The notes under the pieces are model-generated. The model ran no database searches. It had not been told where the DNA came from and was given only the letters and a program-made list of their open reading frames with translations. From Carallia brachiata (lineage: Eukaryota; Streptophyta; Magnoliopsida; Malpighiales; Rhizophoraceae), in contig JADCRB010000016.1 in NCBI GenBank assembly GCA_021464245.1, positions 8,251,674-8,315,673 of the forward strand: DNA of 64,000 nucleotides. Direction: 5' to 3'. Every line of letters begins with the position of its first letter. Positions within the stretch are counted from its first letter, which is position 1. The position numbers were made by a program, and so were the translations under genes. Positions 13,190 through 24,699 of this stretch are shown here, piece by piece.

Positions 13190-13880
13190 ATTTGTTTTTT
13201 ACTTTTTTCTATACTTTTTCTACAACCTTTCTCTCTCTATTCACCTTCTCACTCATTTTTCCTCTCTCTATTCATTCTCTCTCTACCCTTTCTCTCCTTT
13301 TTTTCTCTCAACCATTCTCTCTCTACCCTCTCACTCCTTTTTTTATCTCTACCATTCTCTCTCTAACTTCTCTACCATTTTTCTATCTCTACTATTCTCT
13401 CTCTACCCTCTCTCTCTTTTCTCTCTCTACTCATTCTTTCTCTATCCCTGTCTCCTTTTTCTCTTTCTACCATTTTCTCTACTAATTCTCCCTCTTCCCA
13501 CTCTCTCTCTCTCATTTTTCTCCCTCAACCATTCTCTCTAGTCATTCTCTCTATACCCTCTCTCTCTCTCAATTTTCTCTCTACCACTCTCTATTCTTTT
13601 TCTTCCTCTATCATTCTCTCTACTCGTTCTCTCTCTGTACTCTCTCTCTCTCTCTCTTTTCTCTCTCTACCATTCTCTGTCTACCCAAATTTTCTCTGCT
13701 TTCTATCTACCCACATTCTCTCTCCCTTTTCTCACTCTACTATTATCTCTCTACCCTCTCTTTCTCCTTTTTGTCTCTCTATCATTTTTTTTACTTGTTC
13801 TTTCTTTACCCTCTCTCTCTCTCATTTTCTCTACTCATTCACTCTCTGTCCTCTCTCTCTCATTTTTCTTTCTCTACTAT
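13190..13880. repeat. CT-rich microsatellite-like expansion
   Basis: Nearly 700 bp of irregular 'ctctctctacc', 'attctctctctac' and 'tttttctctc' units. It resumes at 14541-14720 on the other side of the nested element, so it was one tract before that insertion. The open frames in it are products of the low complexity. Confidence 0.85.
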
Positions 13881-13888
13881 TCTGTTTA

Positions 13889-14530
13889 GTGTTGTCAAAC
13901 CCGTACCGGACCGGTGACCGGTCAGAAGTCCGGTCTGAGTTGTAGCTTAAATTCAAGTTGGATCAAACCAGTCAAAATCCGGTCAGCAGACCGGTTCAAC
14001 TGGTCCCAAGTTGATCGGGTTGGTCACCTTTAATGGTTAGAAAAAATTTCACGCAACTTTGTAGAATTTGGATTTCAAACCCTTAACTTCCAACATGAAA
14101 GGTAAGTCTTATACCACTAGACCAACTTATAACTTGTTATGATCTTTTTTTTTTTTTTTACTTATTATTTACTCAAATGTCTCATATAATACACACACCA
14201 TCATATGTTTCTAATAAATTAACACTTACTATTTTCTTTTTTTGTTAAGACAATTATTAATTTTTTAAAATTTTTAATTCTACCTTATAATAAATTGTAA
14301 ATCATATTTTTTAAATTTACAAATGTATGTATTCTAATACATGCATATGTATTATAATATTATATTTTACATATAAATTTTGATGTATAATATATATAAA
14401 TATTTATATATATATTTAATATTAAATATTGATTTTATCGATTCAATTTTCGGTTAAACCGGTTAAACAGCTTAGGCCTTGAACCACTAAACTTTCCTGT
14501 TAAATGTCTGGTCCGATTCTTACAATATTG
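13889..14530 (+). mobile_element. Non-autonomous Mutator-like element with perfect 10-bp TSD
   Basis: Flanked by the identical 10-mer ATTCTGTTTA at 13879-13888 and 14531-14540. The ends are related inverted repeats (GTGTTGTCAAACCCG... against CAATATTGTAAGAATCGG...). The first 150 bp are rich in 'gaccggtc' and 'ccggtccg'; the rest is AT-rich. Relatives are at 1878-2136 and 52899-53062. The 10-bp duplication fits Mutator-like elements (9-11 bp). No coding capacity. Confidence 0.8.
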
Positions 14531-15506
14531 ATTCTGTTTACTCATTCTTTCTCTACTCTTTCTCTTTCTATCATTCTCTCTACTCATTCTCTTTCTTTTC
14601 TCTTTTTTCTCCCTCTACTATTCTTTCTACTCATTATCTCTCTACCCTCTTCTCTCTCCTCTCTCTCTCTCATTTTTCTCTCTATATTTATACTTTTTTA
14701 ACCATTTCTCTCACTATCCTTTTCCTATCTATTTTTTTATTCTTATAAGAAAAAATAAAAATTGACAGCAATAAATACAAAAATTCAACAAATAGCAAAA
14801 ACAAAAAACAGAAAATGAAAAATAAAAAAAAAAACTGACAGCGTTTCCAAACTGACCCTTATAAAGCTGATTTTGTACATTTGCTATAATAAAACGTATG
14901 GGCAACCCAATTTTTTTTATCCTTCTCACAGTCGATCAATATATTTGTGTATTGATTTGTGGTTTTTTACATTTTTAAATTTAAAGTAATATAAAAATAT
15001 TTTATAAGTATGAAAATTTTATTATAATTGAAATTAAGATTCTATAAATCAATTAATATAAATTTAATTGTCATTAAATAAGAATTCTATTAATGTATTA
15101 TAGGCAAGTCAACTACGCATTTGGTAAAAATATAATTCTCAAAAAATAAAATTATAGATAAAAATAATTTTTTAGTACATAACTAACAAAATGTATAATT
15201 TAACTATTCATTTATTTGGTTCAAGGGTATAATAGTTATTTTAAATTAAAAAATTTTCTTTCTCTCCACTTTCTCTTCATATCCAAATAAATCATTATTT
15301 TCTCTCAACTTTCTTTCCTCTTATTTCTCTTGTCACTCTAAACAACACATAAAAAATAAAATAAATTCGCTCCTTCTACTTTTTTTCTCTATACTTTCTC
15401 TTTCCAACCCTTATACACTCTAAACACAGTGTAAGTATTCCTGATAGTACCACCGTACCAAGCAACATTTTCTGGGGTTCTAATATCTCCCATTCTAACA
15501 CATTAT

Positions 15507-15833
15507 GTGCCCAATTCCCTATCTCCCTGTAAGCTCAATCCTTTCACAACTATGTTCACCATGAAGGGCGATGATACGTGCACCATTTTACGTATCATTT
15601 CCATGGCCCAACACATTACAAGGCCACCACATAATGTGTCTTTGCCCAGCACATCCACCACTACTAGCACGGCCTCCACAAGTGAAATTAGCAATGTGGG
15701 CAGCAGTGAGTTTGATCATGAAAGCCATGAGTGGCTCCGAAGTCAATTGAAGATGCTGGAGAAGGATCTCGCCGATCTCACCAAAGGCGTTAGTAGCGTC
15801 AGCGATGTAAAGGAAGATGTCAGCTTTAATTAA
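15507..15833 (+). pseudogene. NLR 5'-end fragment, module A
   Basis: An open frame of 108 codons whose last ~94 match the amino end of the longer gene at 31562 (shared stretches SNVGSSEFDHESHEWL, SQLKMLEKDLAD and TKGVSS). The match stops just after GATGTCAGCT, where a TAA in unrelated sequence ends the frame. B1 and B2 break at the same base. The fragment keeps the serine/threonine-rich leader and the start of a helical region but none of the WHD or LRR sequence. It is intact to its stop, so a short protein is conceivable, but more likely it is a truncated gene copy. Confidence 0.75.
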
Positions 15834-16230
15834 TCTGAAATCAGGCATATTTAGAAAGTACTGAGTTGAAAATAAGCTGTCTTAAAAAATGAAAAAAAAA
15901 AATTTTTACTATTAATCCCATGGTCTTGGGTCTTACTGTTATATAAGTCAACTCAATTGTATATTCTTATATAACTCGTGACCGAATAAACTTTATGGTT
16001 TTGAGTTTTGTCATTAGAGTACTGAGTAAATTAATTTGTTTGTAGAAACAAAATATTCGGTTCTTTTACACTTTCTATTTATAAAATACTTTTCATCATG
16101 TGGTTAATAACAACAATTTTTTATAAATATAAGACTTAAATCCATTATTTTATTTCTATGTTAATGGTGTAACTTCTCTTTCTTAATGCTTAAATTAGTA
16201 ATAGTATCCAACTTATAAACCAGTATAACA
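15834..16230 (+). other. Tail of module A
   Basis: AT-rich sequence shared with the tails of B1 (21223-21425, shorter) and B2 (24925-25304), with 'atttataaaatacttttcat' and 'tataagacttaa' in common. It does not match the DNA downstream of the longer gene in module C. No gene. Confidence 0.6.
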
Positions 16231-17044
16231 AGTCAAGTTAAGATTTATAATTATTAAGTGGAAATAAACTTATTCACATCATTCAAAGAAGTTCAACTCA
16301 TTAAATAAAAAAAACAAATTAAGTATGCAAGTGAATCATAAAAGTTACAAAACTGTAATTACTTATAATTATGATTCAATCAATTAGAGTACATGTAGTT
16401 TTCCTTTGGAAAATCCTACAACACACTATTATAAGTCAATACTACATTTAACTTTAATATATATATGTAATATTTTTTAATTAAATACATTTGACATCTT
16501 TGAAAAAACAAATATATTTAACTAAAAATATTAATATATCCTAATTATCGCTACTAATTACAGAATAATAATACCTTTGTTTAAATCCTATAATTCTAAT
16601 AATTAGTAATGTCAAATTATCCAATCATTTTCATATTATCATCAGTATTTCATTAAAATTATGGATAAATGACTATTAATGCCTATCAAAACTACGAGTT
16701 TATTACTTGATGACTAACAAACTATAACAATAATGATTATTCGAACATTTTAATTTGGTCACTTTAGTAACAATCAAACTATAAATATAATATTGCATAT
16801 AAAAACAGTCCAATATTATTTAAGTGCTAGAAATAATATTCAAGTCCAAAAGTTATTAGATACATAGATCAAAATTCACCAATGGTCACGGCCTATACGT
16901 GCATGGACTGAAACTGTAATTATGCAGCATAGACACATAACATACTGCATTATTATTATTTTTTTTGCATATCCCGGTGTTCATTACAAGGAATATTAGA
17001 AATGTCTTGTGCTCTTAAGGAACAGCCGGGAGTTTATTTATGGA

Positions 17045-17849
17045 TGTAAACAACAAAAAATGGTAAAAAATTTATTTTCATTTAATTGATGAAAATAACT
17101 AACCACCAAAAATGGTAAAAAGTTTATTTCCATTTGGTTGGTAAAAAAAATTAACCAAAAAAAAAAAAGTAAAAAGTTCATTTCCATTTGGTTGATGAAT
17201 ATAAATAATCACCAAAAAATGATAAAAAGTCTAATTCTATTTGGTTGGTAAAAATAACTAACCACCTTACCATTTTGACTTCATTTCTCCCACAAAATCC
17301 TATAAATAGGCATCATTTCAAACCTTTCAATCCATCTCATGCAAAGTAAAAATTTCATCTTATAAAACTTTGCATTTCTTCCTTTCTCTCTCTCTGAATA
17401 TTTTGGGTGTATACTCTCTAATTGCCACTAAATTAGATCTGTTAGATGAAAAACTTAAAATATTAAATATCTGAGTGGGATTAAGCCTCCTATGGCGTTC
17501 ATCGAAGTCCATCCAGTCCGAGTGGGATCAAGCTCATACAGCCCTCACCAGAACCAATCCATTCCAAATGAGATCAAACTTCTCTAACCCTAATCGGAGT
17601 TCCAACACCCCTGAAATCAAGTTTCGGCCTTCAGTGGAATCTATTTTCTACAGTGCAAAATCACGCTGTGAAAATTCAACTTTTTTTTATTAAGATCAAG
17701 TCATCGCGGCCCTGAACGACAGCACACAAGAATATTAATTGGAAGATCTATTGAAAATCGAACCATATAAATTTTAAATTTTTATTTATAATTTGTATTT
17801 ATATTTTTGAAATCTAACAATTATAAGTTTGAGATTTTCTTCCGTTACA
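17045..17849 (+). mobile_element. Solo LTR of the Tat-like gypsy family
   Basis: Starts TGTAAACA and ends CGTTACA, the TG...CA termini of an LTR. The body has 'gggtgtatactctcta' and 'gagtgggatcaagc', as in the LTRs of 25305-29447. Module A has the uninterrupted site 'tttatggaattaagtaag' (about 9430). Here it is split as ATGGA / ATAAA plus ATTAAG, a 5-bp target duplication with two transitions. No internal region remains, so LTR-LTR recombination probably removed it. Confidence 0.85.
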
Positions 17850-18949
17850 ATAAAATTAAGTTATTTGTCCTTTTATTCAATCATAAATTCGCGGGCCGTT
17901 TAATGAGCAAGTTCGAGTTACATACGCCGCTTTGTTCATAATTGAACAAATCAATAAATGTAGCTGGCGGCGGCAAGACATTATCTTCGGAACATCCAGT
18001 TTGGTGGCTGCAACTTATGTTTTTACAACTAAGATTTTTGGTTTAAAATCCTTCGACCACACGACATTCTTTTCACACTTAAGAAATTAATTATTCCTCA
18101 AGGTTGCACTGCCATCGTCCTATCGTCAAGGGATTTTATTCCCAAATTGGGATTGTAAATCGTAACTTACAACTTCGAGCACCTCAATAAAGGAATAATC
18201 ACAACATCCGTGTTGCTTTCTCTAGATTAAGACTCATGTAGAAAATCTTGCAAGGAATTATATATTTCCTTTTTTTTTAGTATGGATTATATATTTCCTT
18301 TTGAACGTTAATAGTCAAACTAATGGCCAACAACCCGAACTCTTAAAGCACACTTTATGTATGTTCTATCAATTGTCATAAAGCCCGGAAGCATTACTAT
18401 ATATTAAATCACAATTCTCAATTACTATGGCCCCAAACGTAAATAAGCAATTGATATTTCTTTAAGGCCATCTTATTTTCGGTTATTGAACGATCATAAA
18501 TCGGGTATGTAGTTCTTAATCACACATAAAAAATATTCATTTCTAAATTACAAGTTCTAATACAATTTGTTAGATTGATAAATAAATCTATTATCATAAA
18601 ATAGAAGTCTTTTGTGTCTTGAAACTAAATTTTGCATCTTCAAACTGAATACAATCATCTAATTATTTTATAAATAATATATTTTTGAAATCGTTAATTC
18701 GTCTATACCGTTGCCTTAGTCAATTTCTCTCTCCCTACCTTTATTAGAATCACGCGCTTTTAAAAAGATTTTTCGTGTGTGTTAGAAAAGAGATGATTAG
18801 TTATATATATAAAATTTAAAACTAATTCAGTATGTGCATCATAATGAAATCAATAGTAGATTTAATTAATTATTTCTTTATTAATTAAATTTTATTATGA
18901 ATATTTTTTAATATACGTATTTTTTAAGTATATCTTAAAAGAGAAAATA

Positions 18950-19827
18950 TTAGTGTCTTGAAATTTATTATCTCAGTTGGTATTTTAATTAAAATTAAAA
19001 TTAATATTTTTAAAACAAAACTGATAATTTTTTAAACACATAATATTTTGTATTTTCAAAAGTTATCAATTTTATATAAAAATATTAATTTTAATTTTAA
19101 TTAAAATATCAACTAAAATATTAAATTTTATAATATTAAATTTTAAATTATATATTAGTGCTTATATTAAAAATAATATTTTAAAATACTAATTAAAAAT
19201 ATTTTATAATATTAATTGTCGGTTCTCCATCCGTGTCGATTAATAGTGCTTCGTGCCTGTCTTTTCCATCAATCTGGATGACCTGTCCCCCCAAAAAGGA
19301 AAATGAAAAGAATAGGACAGAGGAAGTTCTATCATGCAAAATAATTACGTTTGAATTTAGAAAAAACAAACAGATAACAAAAAGAGAAAAAGAAAACGAA
19401 GAAATGAATATTGATTATTCTTAATTAGTATCTTAAATTTTATTATTTTAATTAATATTTTAATTAAATTTAAAATTAATATTTTTAAAATACGAGAGAT
19501 AATTTTTAAACATTTGATATTTTGTATTTTTAAAAAATATTAATTTTATTTAAAAAATATTAATTTTAATTTTAATTAAAATATTAACTAAAATATTAGA
19601 TTTTAAAATATTTAATTTTAAAATATATATTAATGTTTATTTTAAAAATATTATTTTAAAATATTAATTAAGAATATTTTAAAATATTAATGGTCGCTTT
19701 CCGTCGATTAATAAATGCTTCGTGTCTTTTACATCAATGTGTATGACCTGTCCCCAGAAAAGGAAAATGAAAAGAAAAGGACAAAAGAAGTTTCGTCATG
19801 AAAAATAATTGCGTTCAAATTTAGAAA
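18950..19827 (+). repeat. Two ~440-bp AT-rich repeats (module B1)
   Basis: Conserved blocks start near 19217 and 19690 (spacing about 473). The second is shortened ('gcttttccgtcgattaa'-like) and is followed by a MITE insertion. Same family as the repeat array in module A. Confidence 0.8.
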
Positions 19828-20053
19828 GGAAAAAGTTAGATTTTCAGAGGAAATAATGCGTGAAATGTTGACTGAACGCAATTAGACGGATTTGATGTGC
19901 AACCAGTTGAATTTCATATGCAAAGAAATGACAGTGATTTTTTCTTCTTATTTTTGGTTGCACTTGAAATACAGACAGTTGCAAATCAAATGCAATCGGT
20001 TGCATTCGGGCAGCATTTCAGACATATTTTTATCTGAAAATGTAACAGTGCTC
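19828..20053. mobile_element. Inverted-repeat MITE with 9-bp TSD
   Basis: Flanked by ATTTAGAAA at 19819-19827 and 20054-20062, with the uninterrupted site in modules A and C. Termini GGAAAAAGTTAGATTTTCAGA and, complemented, GAGCACTGTTACATTTTCAGA. Inside are further inverted motifs (TGAAATG/CATTTCA, CAACCAG/CGGTTGC). A 9-bp duplication suggests a Mutator-type mobiliser. No coding capacity. Confidence 0.75.
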
Positions 20054-20219
20054 ATTTAGAAAAGACAAACAGATAACAAAAAAGGAACAGAAAACGAAGA
20101 AATGAAAGGCACCACACTCACAGCTTACCACTAAAAAAAAATCTTCGTACTTATGAAAGGCCCCCTTTAATTATTAGCCCTTTATTTTTCACTTTTTTTT
20201 TTTCGCACAAAAAAATTGT

Positions 20220-21222
20220 ATGGCTTTAGACTTTCGAAAAAGAGATAAGGTCCATAAAATCACAATTTCTCTGACAATTCCTCAAGTATTCCTGATAGTA
20301 CCATCCTGCCAAGCAACATTTTCTGGGGTTCTAATATCTCCCATTCTAACCACATTATGTGCGCAATTCCCATCTCCCTGTAAGCTCAATCATTTTCACA
20401 ACTATGTTCACAATGAAGGGCGATGATATGTTTACCATTTTACGTATCATTTCCATGGCCCAACACTTAAGATGCACGAACACGAAAATGAGACATAGAT
20501 AGAACACAACATGGATACAGAGACACGATAACTCTAAAAAAATTAAGACACAAACACCTGCTAAACACGATTATAAAATATATTAAATATTATTTAGGTA
20601 TGTATGTAATTTAAATTTTTTTTGTACATATAGTGCTTAATGACAATTATTACATTATTTTATGATGTAACTTGTATTTTATTTATAATTCCTTTAAAAA
20701 ATATTATATGTTTGTGTGTGTATATATATATATAATAAAATATTTAAGTAAATAATATATAGGTGTATAAAATATACTAATTAAAATATCAAATACATAT
20801 AAAAGTATCTGATGCGTATATTAAAATGTTTGATACGTGAATTAGAAGTGCTTGAAATACGTGTCCAAATTTTTTTTTTGTTTGATACGTTTCGAAATAT
20901 CTGACACGTGTCTAATAACAATCAAAAAAAATATTATTTCTCATAAATATTTCTGACACAACTACACATTATTTTAAAAGTTTCTATTCTTCCTAGCCCA
21001 ACACATTACACGGCCACCACATAACGTGTCTTTGCCCAGCACATCCGCCACTACTAGCACGGCCGCCACAAGTGAAATTAGCACTGTGGGCAGCAGTGAG
21101 TATGATCATGAAAGCCATGAGTGGCTCGAAGTCAATTGACGATGCTGGAGAAGGATCTTGCCGATGTCACCAAAGGCGTCAGTAGAGTCAGCGATGTAAA
21201 GGAAGATGACAGCTTTAATTAA
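20220..21222 (+). pseudogene. NLR 5'-end fragment, module B1, split by an insertion
   Basis: The upstream half (to about 20467) and the downstream half (about 20998-21222) match the single stretch at 31440-31860. The interruption is a ~520-bp insert flanked by GCCCAACAC. Beyond it, 'gtggctcgaagtc' has lost a base relative to the other copies, shifting the frame, and the copy ends at the same breakpoint as A and B2. Not functional. Confidence 0.75.
20468..20997. mobile_element. Non-autonomous DNA element inside the B1 NLR fragment
   Basis: Inserted between two copies of GCCCAACAC. Module C has that 9-mer once. The left end reads 'ttaagatgcacgaacacg' and the right part contains several 'gacacgtgt' and 'gatacgt' motifs. 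A 9-bp target duplication suggests a Mutator-type or similar element. The same insert sits at the same place in B2, so it predates that duplication. No coding capacity. Confidence 0.65.
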
Positions 21223-21429
21223 TCTGAAATGCCGTATATTTAGAAAGTAATGAGTTTAAGATAAACTGTCTTAAAAAAAATTCTCTAGTATTAATCCTAT
21301 ATTCTTGAATTTTATTATTATATTAATCAACTGAATTATGTGCTCTTATATAATTCACGACCGAATAAATTTTATAGTTATAAGTTTTGTCAATAGAGTA
21401 CTAAATAATTGATTTGTTTGTAGAAAGAA

Positions 21430-22260
21430 GATATTATTTAAAAATATTAATATTAATTTTAATTAAAAATCAACTAAAATATTAAATTTTAAAATATTTA
21501 ATTTTAAAATATATATTAGTGTTTATTTTAATATATTATTTTAAAATATTAATTAAAAATATTTTATAGTATTAATGGTCGCTTCTCCATCCGTGTTGAT
21601 TAACAGTGCTTCGTGCCTGTCGTTTCCATCAATGTGGATGACCTGTCCTGTCCCCCCCCCCCAAAAATGGAAAATGAAAAGAATAGGACAAAAGAAGTTC
21701 TATTATGGAAAATAATTGCGTTTGAATTTAGAAAAAACAAATAGATAACAAGAAGGAGAAAAGAAAGAAAAGAAATGAATATTGATTATTCTTAATTAGT
21801 GTCTTAAAATTTATTATTTGGGTTAATATTTTGGTTAAAATTAATATTAATATTTTTAAAATAAAACTGATAATTTTTTTAACACATGATATTTTATATT
21901 TTTATATTAATTTTATTTAAAAAATATCAATTTTAATTTTAATTAAAATACCAACTAAAATATTAGATTTTAAAATATTTAATTTTAATATATATATTAA
22001 TGTTTATTTTAAAAATATTATCTTAAAATACTAATTAAGAATATTTTAAAATATTAATGGTCGCTTTTCCATTCATGTCGATTGATAAGTGCTTGGTGCC
22101 TGTCTTTTACATCAATGTGATGACCCCTCCCCCCAAAAAAGGAAAATGAAAAGAATCGGACAAAGGAAGTTCTATCATGAAAAGTAATTGCGTTCGAATT
22201 TAGAAAAGACAAGCAGATAACAAAAAAGGAACAGAAAAAGGAAAAGAAGAAATGAAAGGC
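21430..22260 (+). repeat. Two ~440-bp AT-rich repeats (module B2)
   Basis: Conserved blocks start near 21576 and 22057 (spacing about 481). Same family as at 10765-12600. Confidence 0.8.
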
Positions 22261-22303
22261 TATCACACTCACAGCTTTCTACTAAAAAAAAAATCTTCTT
22301 ACT

Positions 22304-22310
22304 TATAAAA
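22304..22310 (+). promoter_or_regulatory. TATA-box-like TATAAAA in module B2
   Basis: Same relative position as the TATAAAA in module A. It lies between the last 440-bp repeat and the NLR 5' end. Placement only; no expression evidence. Confidence 0.35.
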
Positions 22311-22613
22311 GTCCGCCTTTAATTATTAGCCCTTTATTTTTCACTTTTTTTTTTAAAAAAAATTGTATGGCTTTAGACTTTCGAAAAAGAGATAAGGTCC
22401 ATAAAATCATAATTTCTCTCGCAATTCCTCAACTATTCCTGATAGTACTATCCTACCAAGCAACATTTTCTGGGGTTCTAATGTCTCCCATTCTAACCGC
22501 ATTATGTGCGCAATTCCCATCTCCCTGTAAGCTCAATCATTTTCACAACTATGTTCACAATGAAGGGCGATGATATGTTTACCATTTTACGTATCATTTC
22601 CATGGCCCAACAC

Positions 22614-24699
22614 CTAAGATGCACGGATACGAAAATTAAACACAGATAGAACACGACATGAATACAGAAACACGAAAATTTTAAAAAAATTAAGATACAA
22701 ACACAGGCTAAACACGATTATAAAATATATTAAATATTATCTAGGTATATATGTAATTTAAATTTTTTTTGTACATATAGTGCTTAATGATAATTATTAC
22801 ATTATTTTATGATGTAACTTGCATTTTATTTATAATTATTTTAAAAATATTATATGTTTTTGTGTGTGTATATATATATATATATATATCTCCCTGTAAG
22901 CTCTATCCTTTTCACAACTATGTTCACAATGAAGGGCGATGATATCTGCACCATTTTACGCACCATTTCCATGGCCCAACGCTTAAGATGCACGGACACG
23001 GACAGGAAATACAGATAGGACACGATATAGATATAGAGACACAAAAATTTTAAAAAAAATTAAGATACGGGCACCAAGGTTGTTAGGATCGTTTTGGATA
23101 TATCAGGATCGAATCGTAGGATCGAATCGTAAAGTCGTAAGATTCTACCGAAATTTAAAAAATAAAATTAAAAATAATATTTTTAATATCCAACAATACA
23201 CAAAATATACATCATTTAGTTAACAATCTAATTTTGATCATTATTTCTTTGATGTACATGGTCATCATAATCTTTATAGATTTGTGGTACTTTTTCAAGA
23301 TTTTCTAAATTGTAATTATACCCAAAATCATAAAAAATTAGATCATTGTCGAATGTGCCATCATTGTCTTCATCATTGATATTACGAATTTCCACATTAG
23401 TTGATCCAAATTCATCGGGACCTATATCATACAAACAAATTAAAAGTTAAGTGAATAATGAAAAAGTTTAAAATTTAGACAACTTTGATGACTTACATGT
23501 TTCCCTAAAATTCCTTGGAATACATTCTACTTCTCCTTCATCTCCATTTTAAAAAAGAATGTTAATATGAGCATAAGAAAATTTTATTAAAATAATTTTA
23601 ATAAATACATTATTTTTGTATTTTTGAGTCTAATTGTTACATGCTCGAAATTTATGTCTGTCATAGTATTAATTTAAGAATTATAAGAATGAAAATATAA
23701 TTTGTTTCCCTAAATTTTGATTAGTAACAAATCAAAAGTGAGTATAATGAGTTTTTAACCTTCAATTAAATTAAGTTATTTTTAATTTATTTCATTGTTT
23801 ATAATTAAATGATATTTTATATTTATATTTTCATAGTTGTTAATAAATACTCTTCTAAATATTTTATTATTAAATTTTTTCCATATAATTTTTTTAATTA
23901 TATTTTCCAACTATTAAGTATGGTTGAAATAACAAAATTATGACTAATTTGATAATTTTTATCAAAACAAATGATTATAAATGATATATTTACTAATTAA
24001 TTAATTCCTAAAACTATTTTTCAAAAATTAAAAAAATTATATATTTACGATCCTACCTCGATTCTACTAGCGATCCTACACGATTCTATACGATCCTACG
24101 ATCCGGATCCCGATCCTACCCGATCCTACCAAAAAAACGATTTTTTATACGATTTGGATCGTTGGAAGGATACAGGATCGTAGGATCGTGCGATCCTACG
24201 ATCAGGATCGCGATTTTAATAACTATGACGGGCACACAGCGTAGACATGATTATAAAATATATTAAATATTATTTAGGTATGTATGTAATTTATACTTTT
24301 TTTGTACATATAGTGCATAATAATAATTATTATATTATTTTATGATGTAACTTGTATTTTATTTATAATTTTTTTAAAAAATATTATATATATATATATA
24401 TTATGTATGTGTGTGTATATATATATATAATAAAATTATTAAGCAAATAATATATATGTGTATATAATATCCTAATTAAAATATCAAATACATATAAAAG
24501 TGTCTGACACGTATATTATAAATGTTCGACATTTGAGTTAGAAGTGTTTGATACACGTGTTCGAATTTTTTTATTTTTATTTTTTTGTTAAACATGTTTC
24601 GAAATGTTCGACACGTGTTTGAAAACTATCAGACAAATATCGCTTCTAATACATATGTCTGACATAGACCAACATTATTTTAAAAGTTTTTCTGCTTCG
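22614..24699. mobile_element. B2 copy of the GCCCAACAC-flanked element, with additions
   Basis: Outer parts match 20468-20997. Near 22888-22990 it contains a duplicate of the NLR leader ('ctccctgtaagctc' to 'ccatggcccaac') followed by a second copy of the element's own left end ('cttaagatgcacggacacg'). That is the footprint of an internal tandem duplication. The Mutator-like element at about 23078-24225 is nested in it. Confidence 0.6.
23078..24225. mobile_element. Nested Mutator-like element with GGATCGTAGGATCG termini
   Basis: Left end GGTTGTTAGGATCG; right end, complemented, AGTTATTAAAATCGCGATCC. Both are followed by many copies of 'aggatcgtaggatcg' or 'cgatcctacgatc'. It is flanked by ACGGGCACC and ACGGGCACA, a 9-bp duplication with one change. 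The parental element at 20548 has the uninterrupted sequence. A 68-codon acidic minus-strand frame (23228-23434) is not recognised as a transposase. Confidence 0.7.

Larger units (their letters stand above)
13029..14858. mobile_element. Second PIF/Harbinger-like element nested in the first
   Basis: Begins GGTCCTGTTTGGAA and ends with the complement of GGGTCAGTTTGGAAACG, flanked by TTA at 13026-13028 and 14859-14861. Sub-terminal regions contain matching 'ttttctgttttctg' and its complement. The middle is a (CT)-rich microsatellite expansion and a further nested Mutator-like element. No transposase frame. Confidence 0.65.
12751..15431. mobile_element. PIF/Harbinger-like element, outer shell of a nest
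   Basis: Flanked by TAA on both sides (12748-12750 and 15432-15434). Modules B1 and C have the uninterrupted sequence here, which proves an insertion. Termini are TAGTGTGTTTGGAGTG and, complemented, CACTGTGTTTAGAGTG. A 3-bp TWA target duplication with such ends is typical of PIF/Harbinger (Tourist-like) elements. About 30% of its length is its own sequence; the rest is the nested element at 13029-14858. No transposase is seen, so it is non-autonomous. Confidence 0.7.
8660..16230 (+). repeat. Tandem module A (NLR 5'-end module)
   Basis: First unit of a direct tandem array. It begins near 'actcattaaataaaaataac' and matches modules B1 (about 16231-21425) and, in its later part, B2 (21426-25304) and C (29453-31840). 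In order it holds an AT-rich leader (8660-9900), a MITE, a stretch similar to a copia LTR, four ~440-bp repeats, a promoter-like block, a nested transposon insertion, the 5' coding end of an NLR and a ~390-bp tail. B1 and C provide empty sites for the insertions. Confidence 0.75.
16231..21425 (+). repeat. Tandem module B1
   Basis: Direct repeat of module A. Shared landmarks include 'gccgctttgttcataattgaacaaatcaa' (9510 and 17927, quoted only in part elsewhere), 'caaggttgcactgccatcgt' and 'aagcccggaagcatta'. It lacks A's 9915 MITE and the Harbinger nest. It has its own solo LTR (17045), a MITE (19828) and an insertion within the NLR 5' end (20468). It has two ~440-bp repeats where A has four. 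Confidence 0.75.

Noticed and set aside
13192..14701. Leucine/serine/phenylalanine-rich frames at 13192 and 14504
   Set aside because: They are readings of the CT-rich microsatellite and would be open in any such tract.
23228..23434. Acidic 68-codon minus-strand frame inside the nested Mutator-like element
   Set aside because: No transposase or zinc-finger motif and no second copy; kept only as a note in the element entry.
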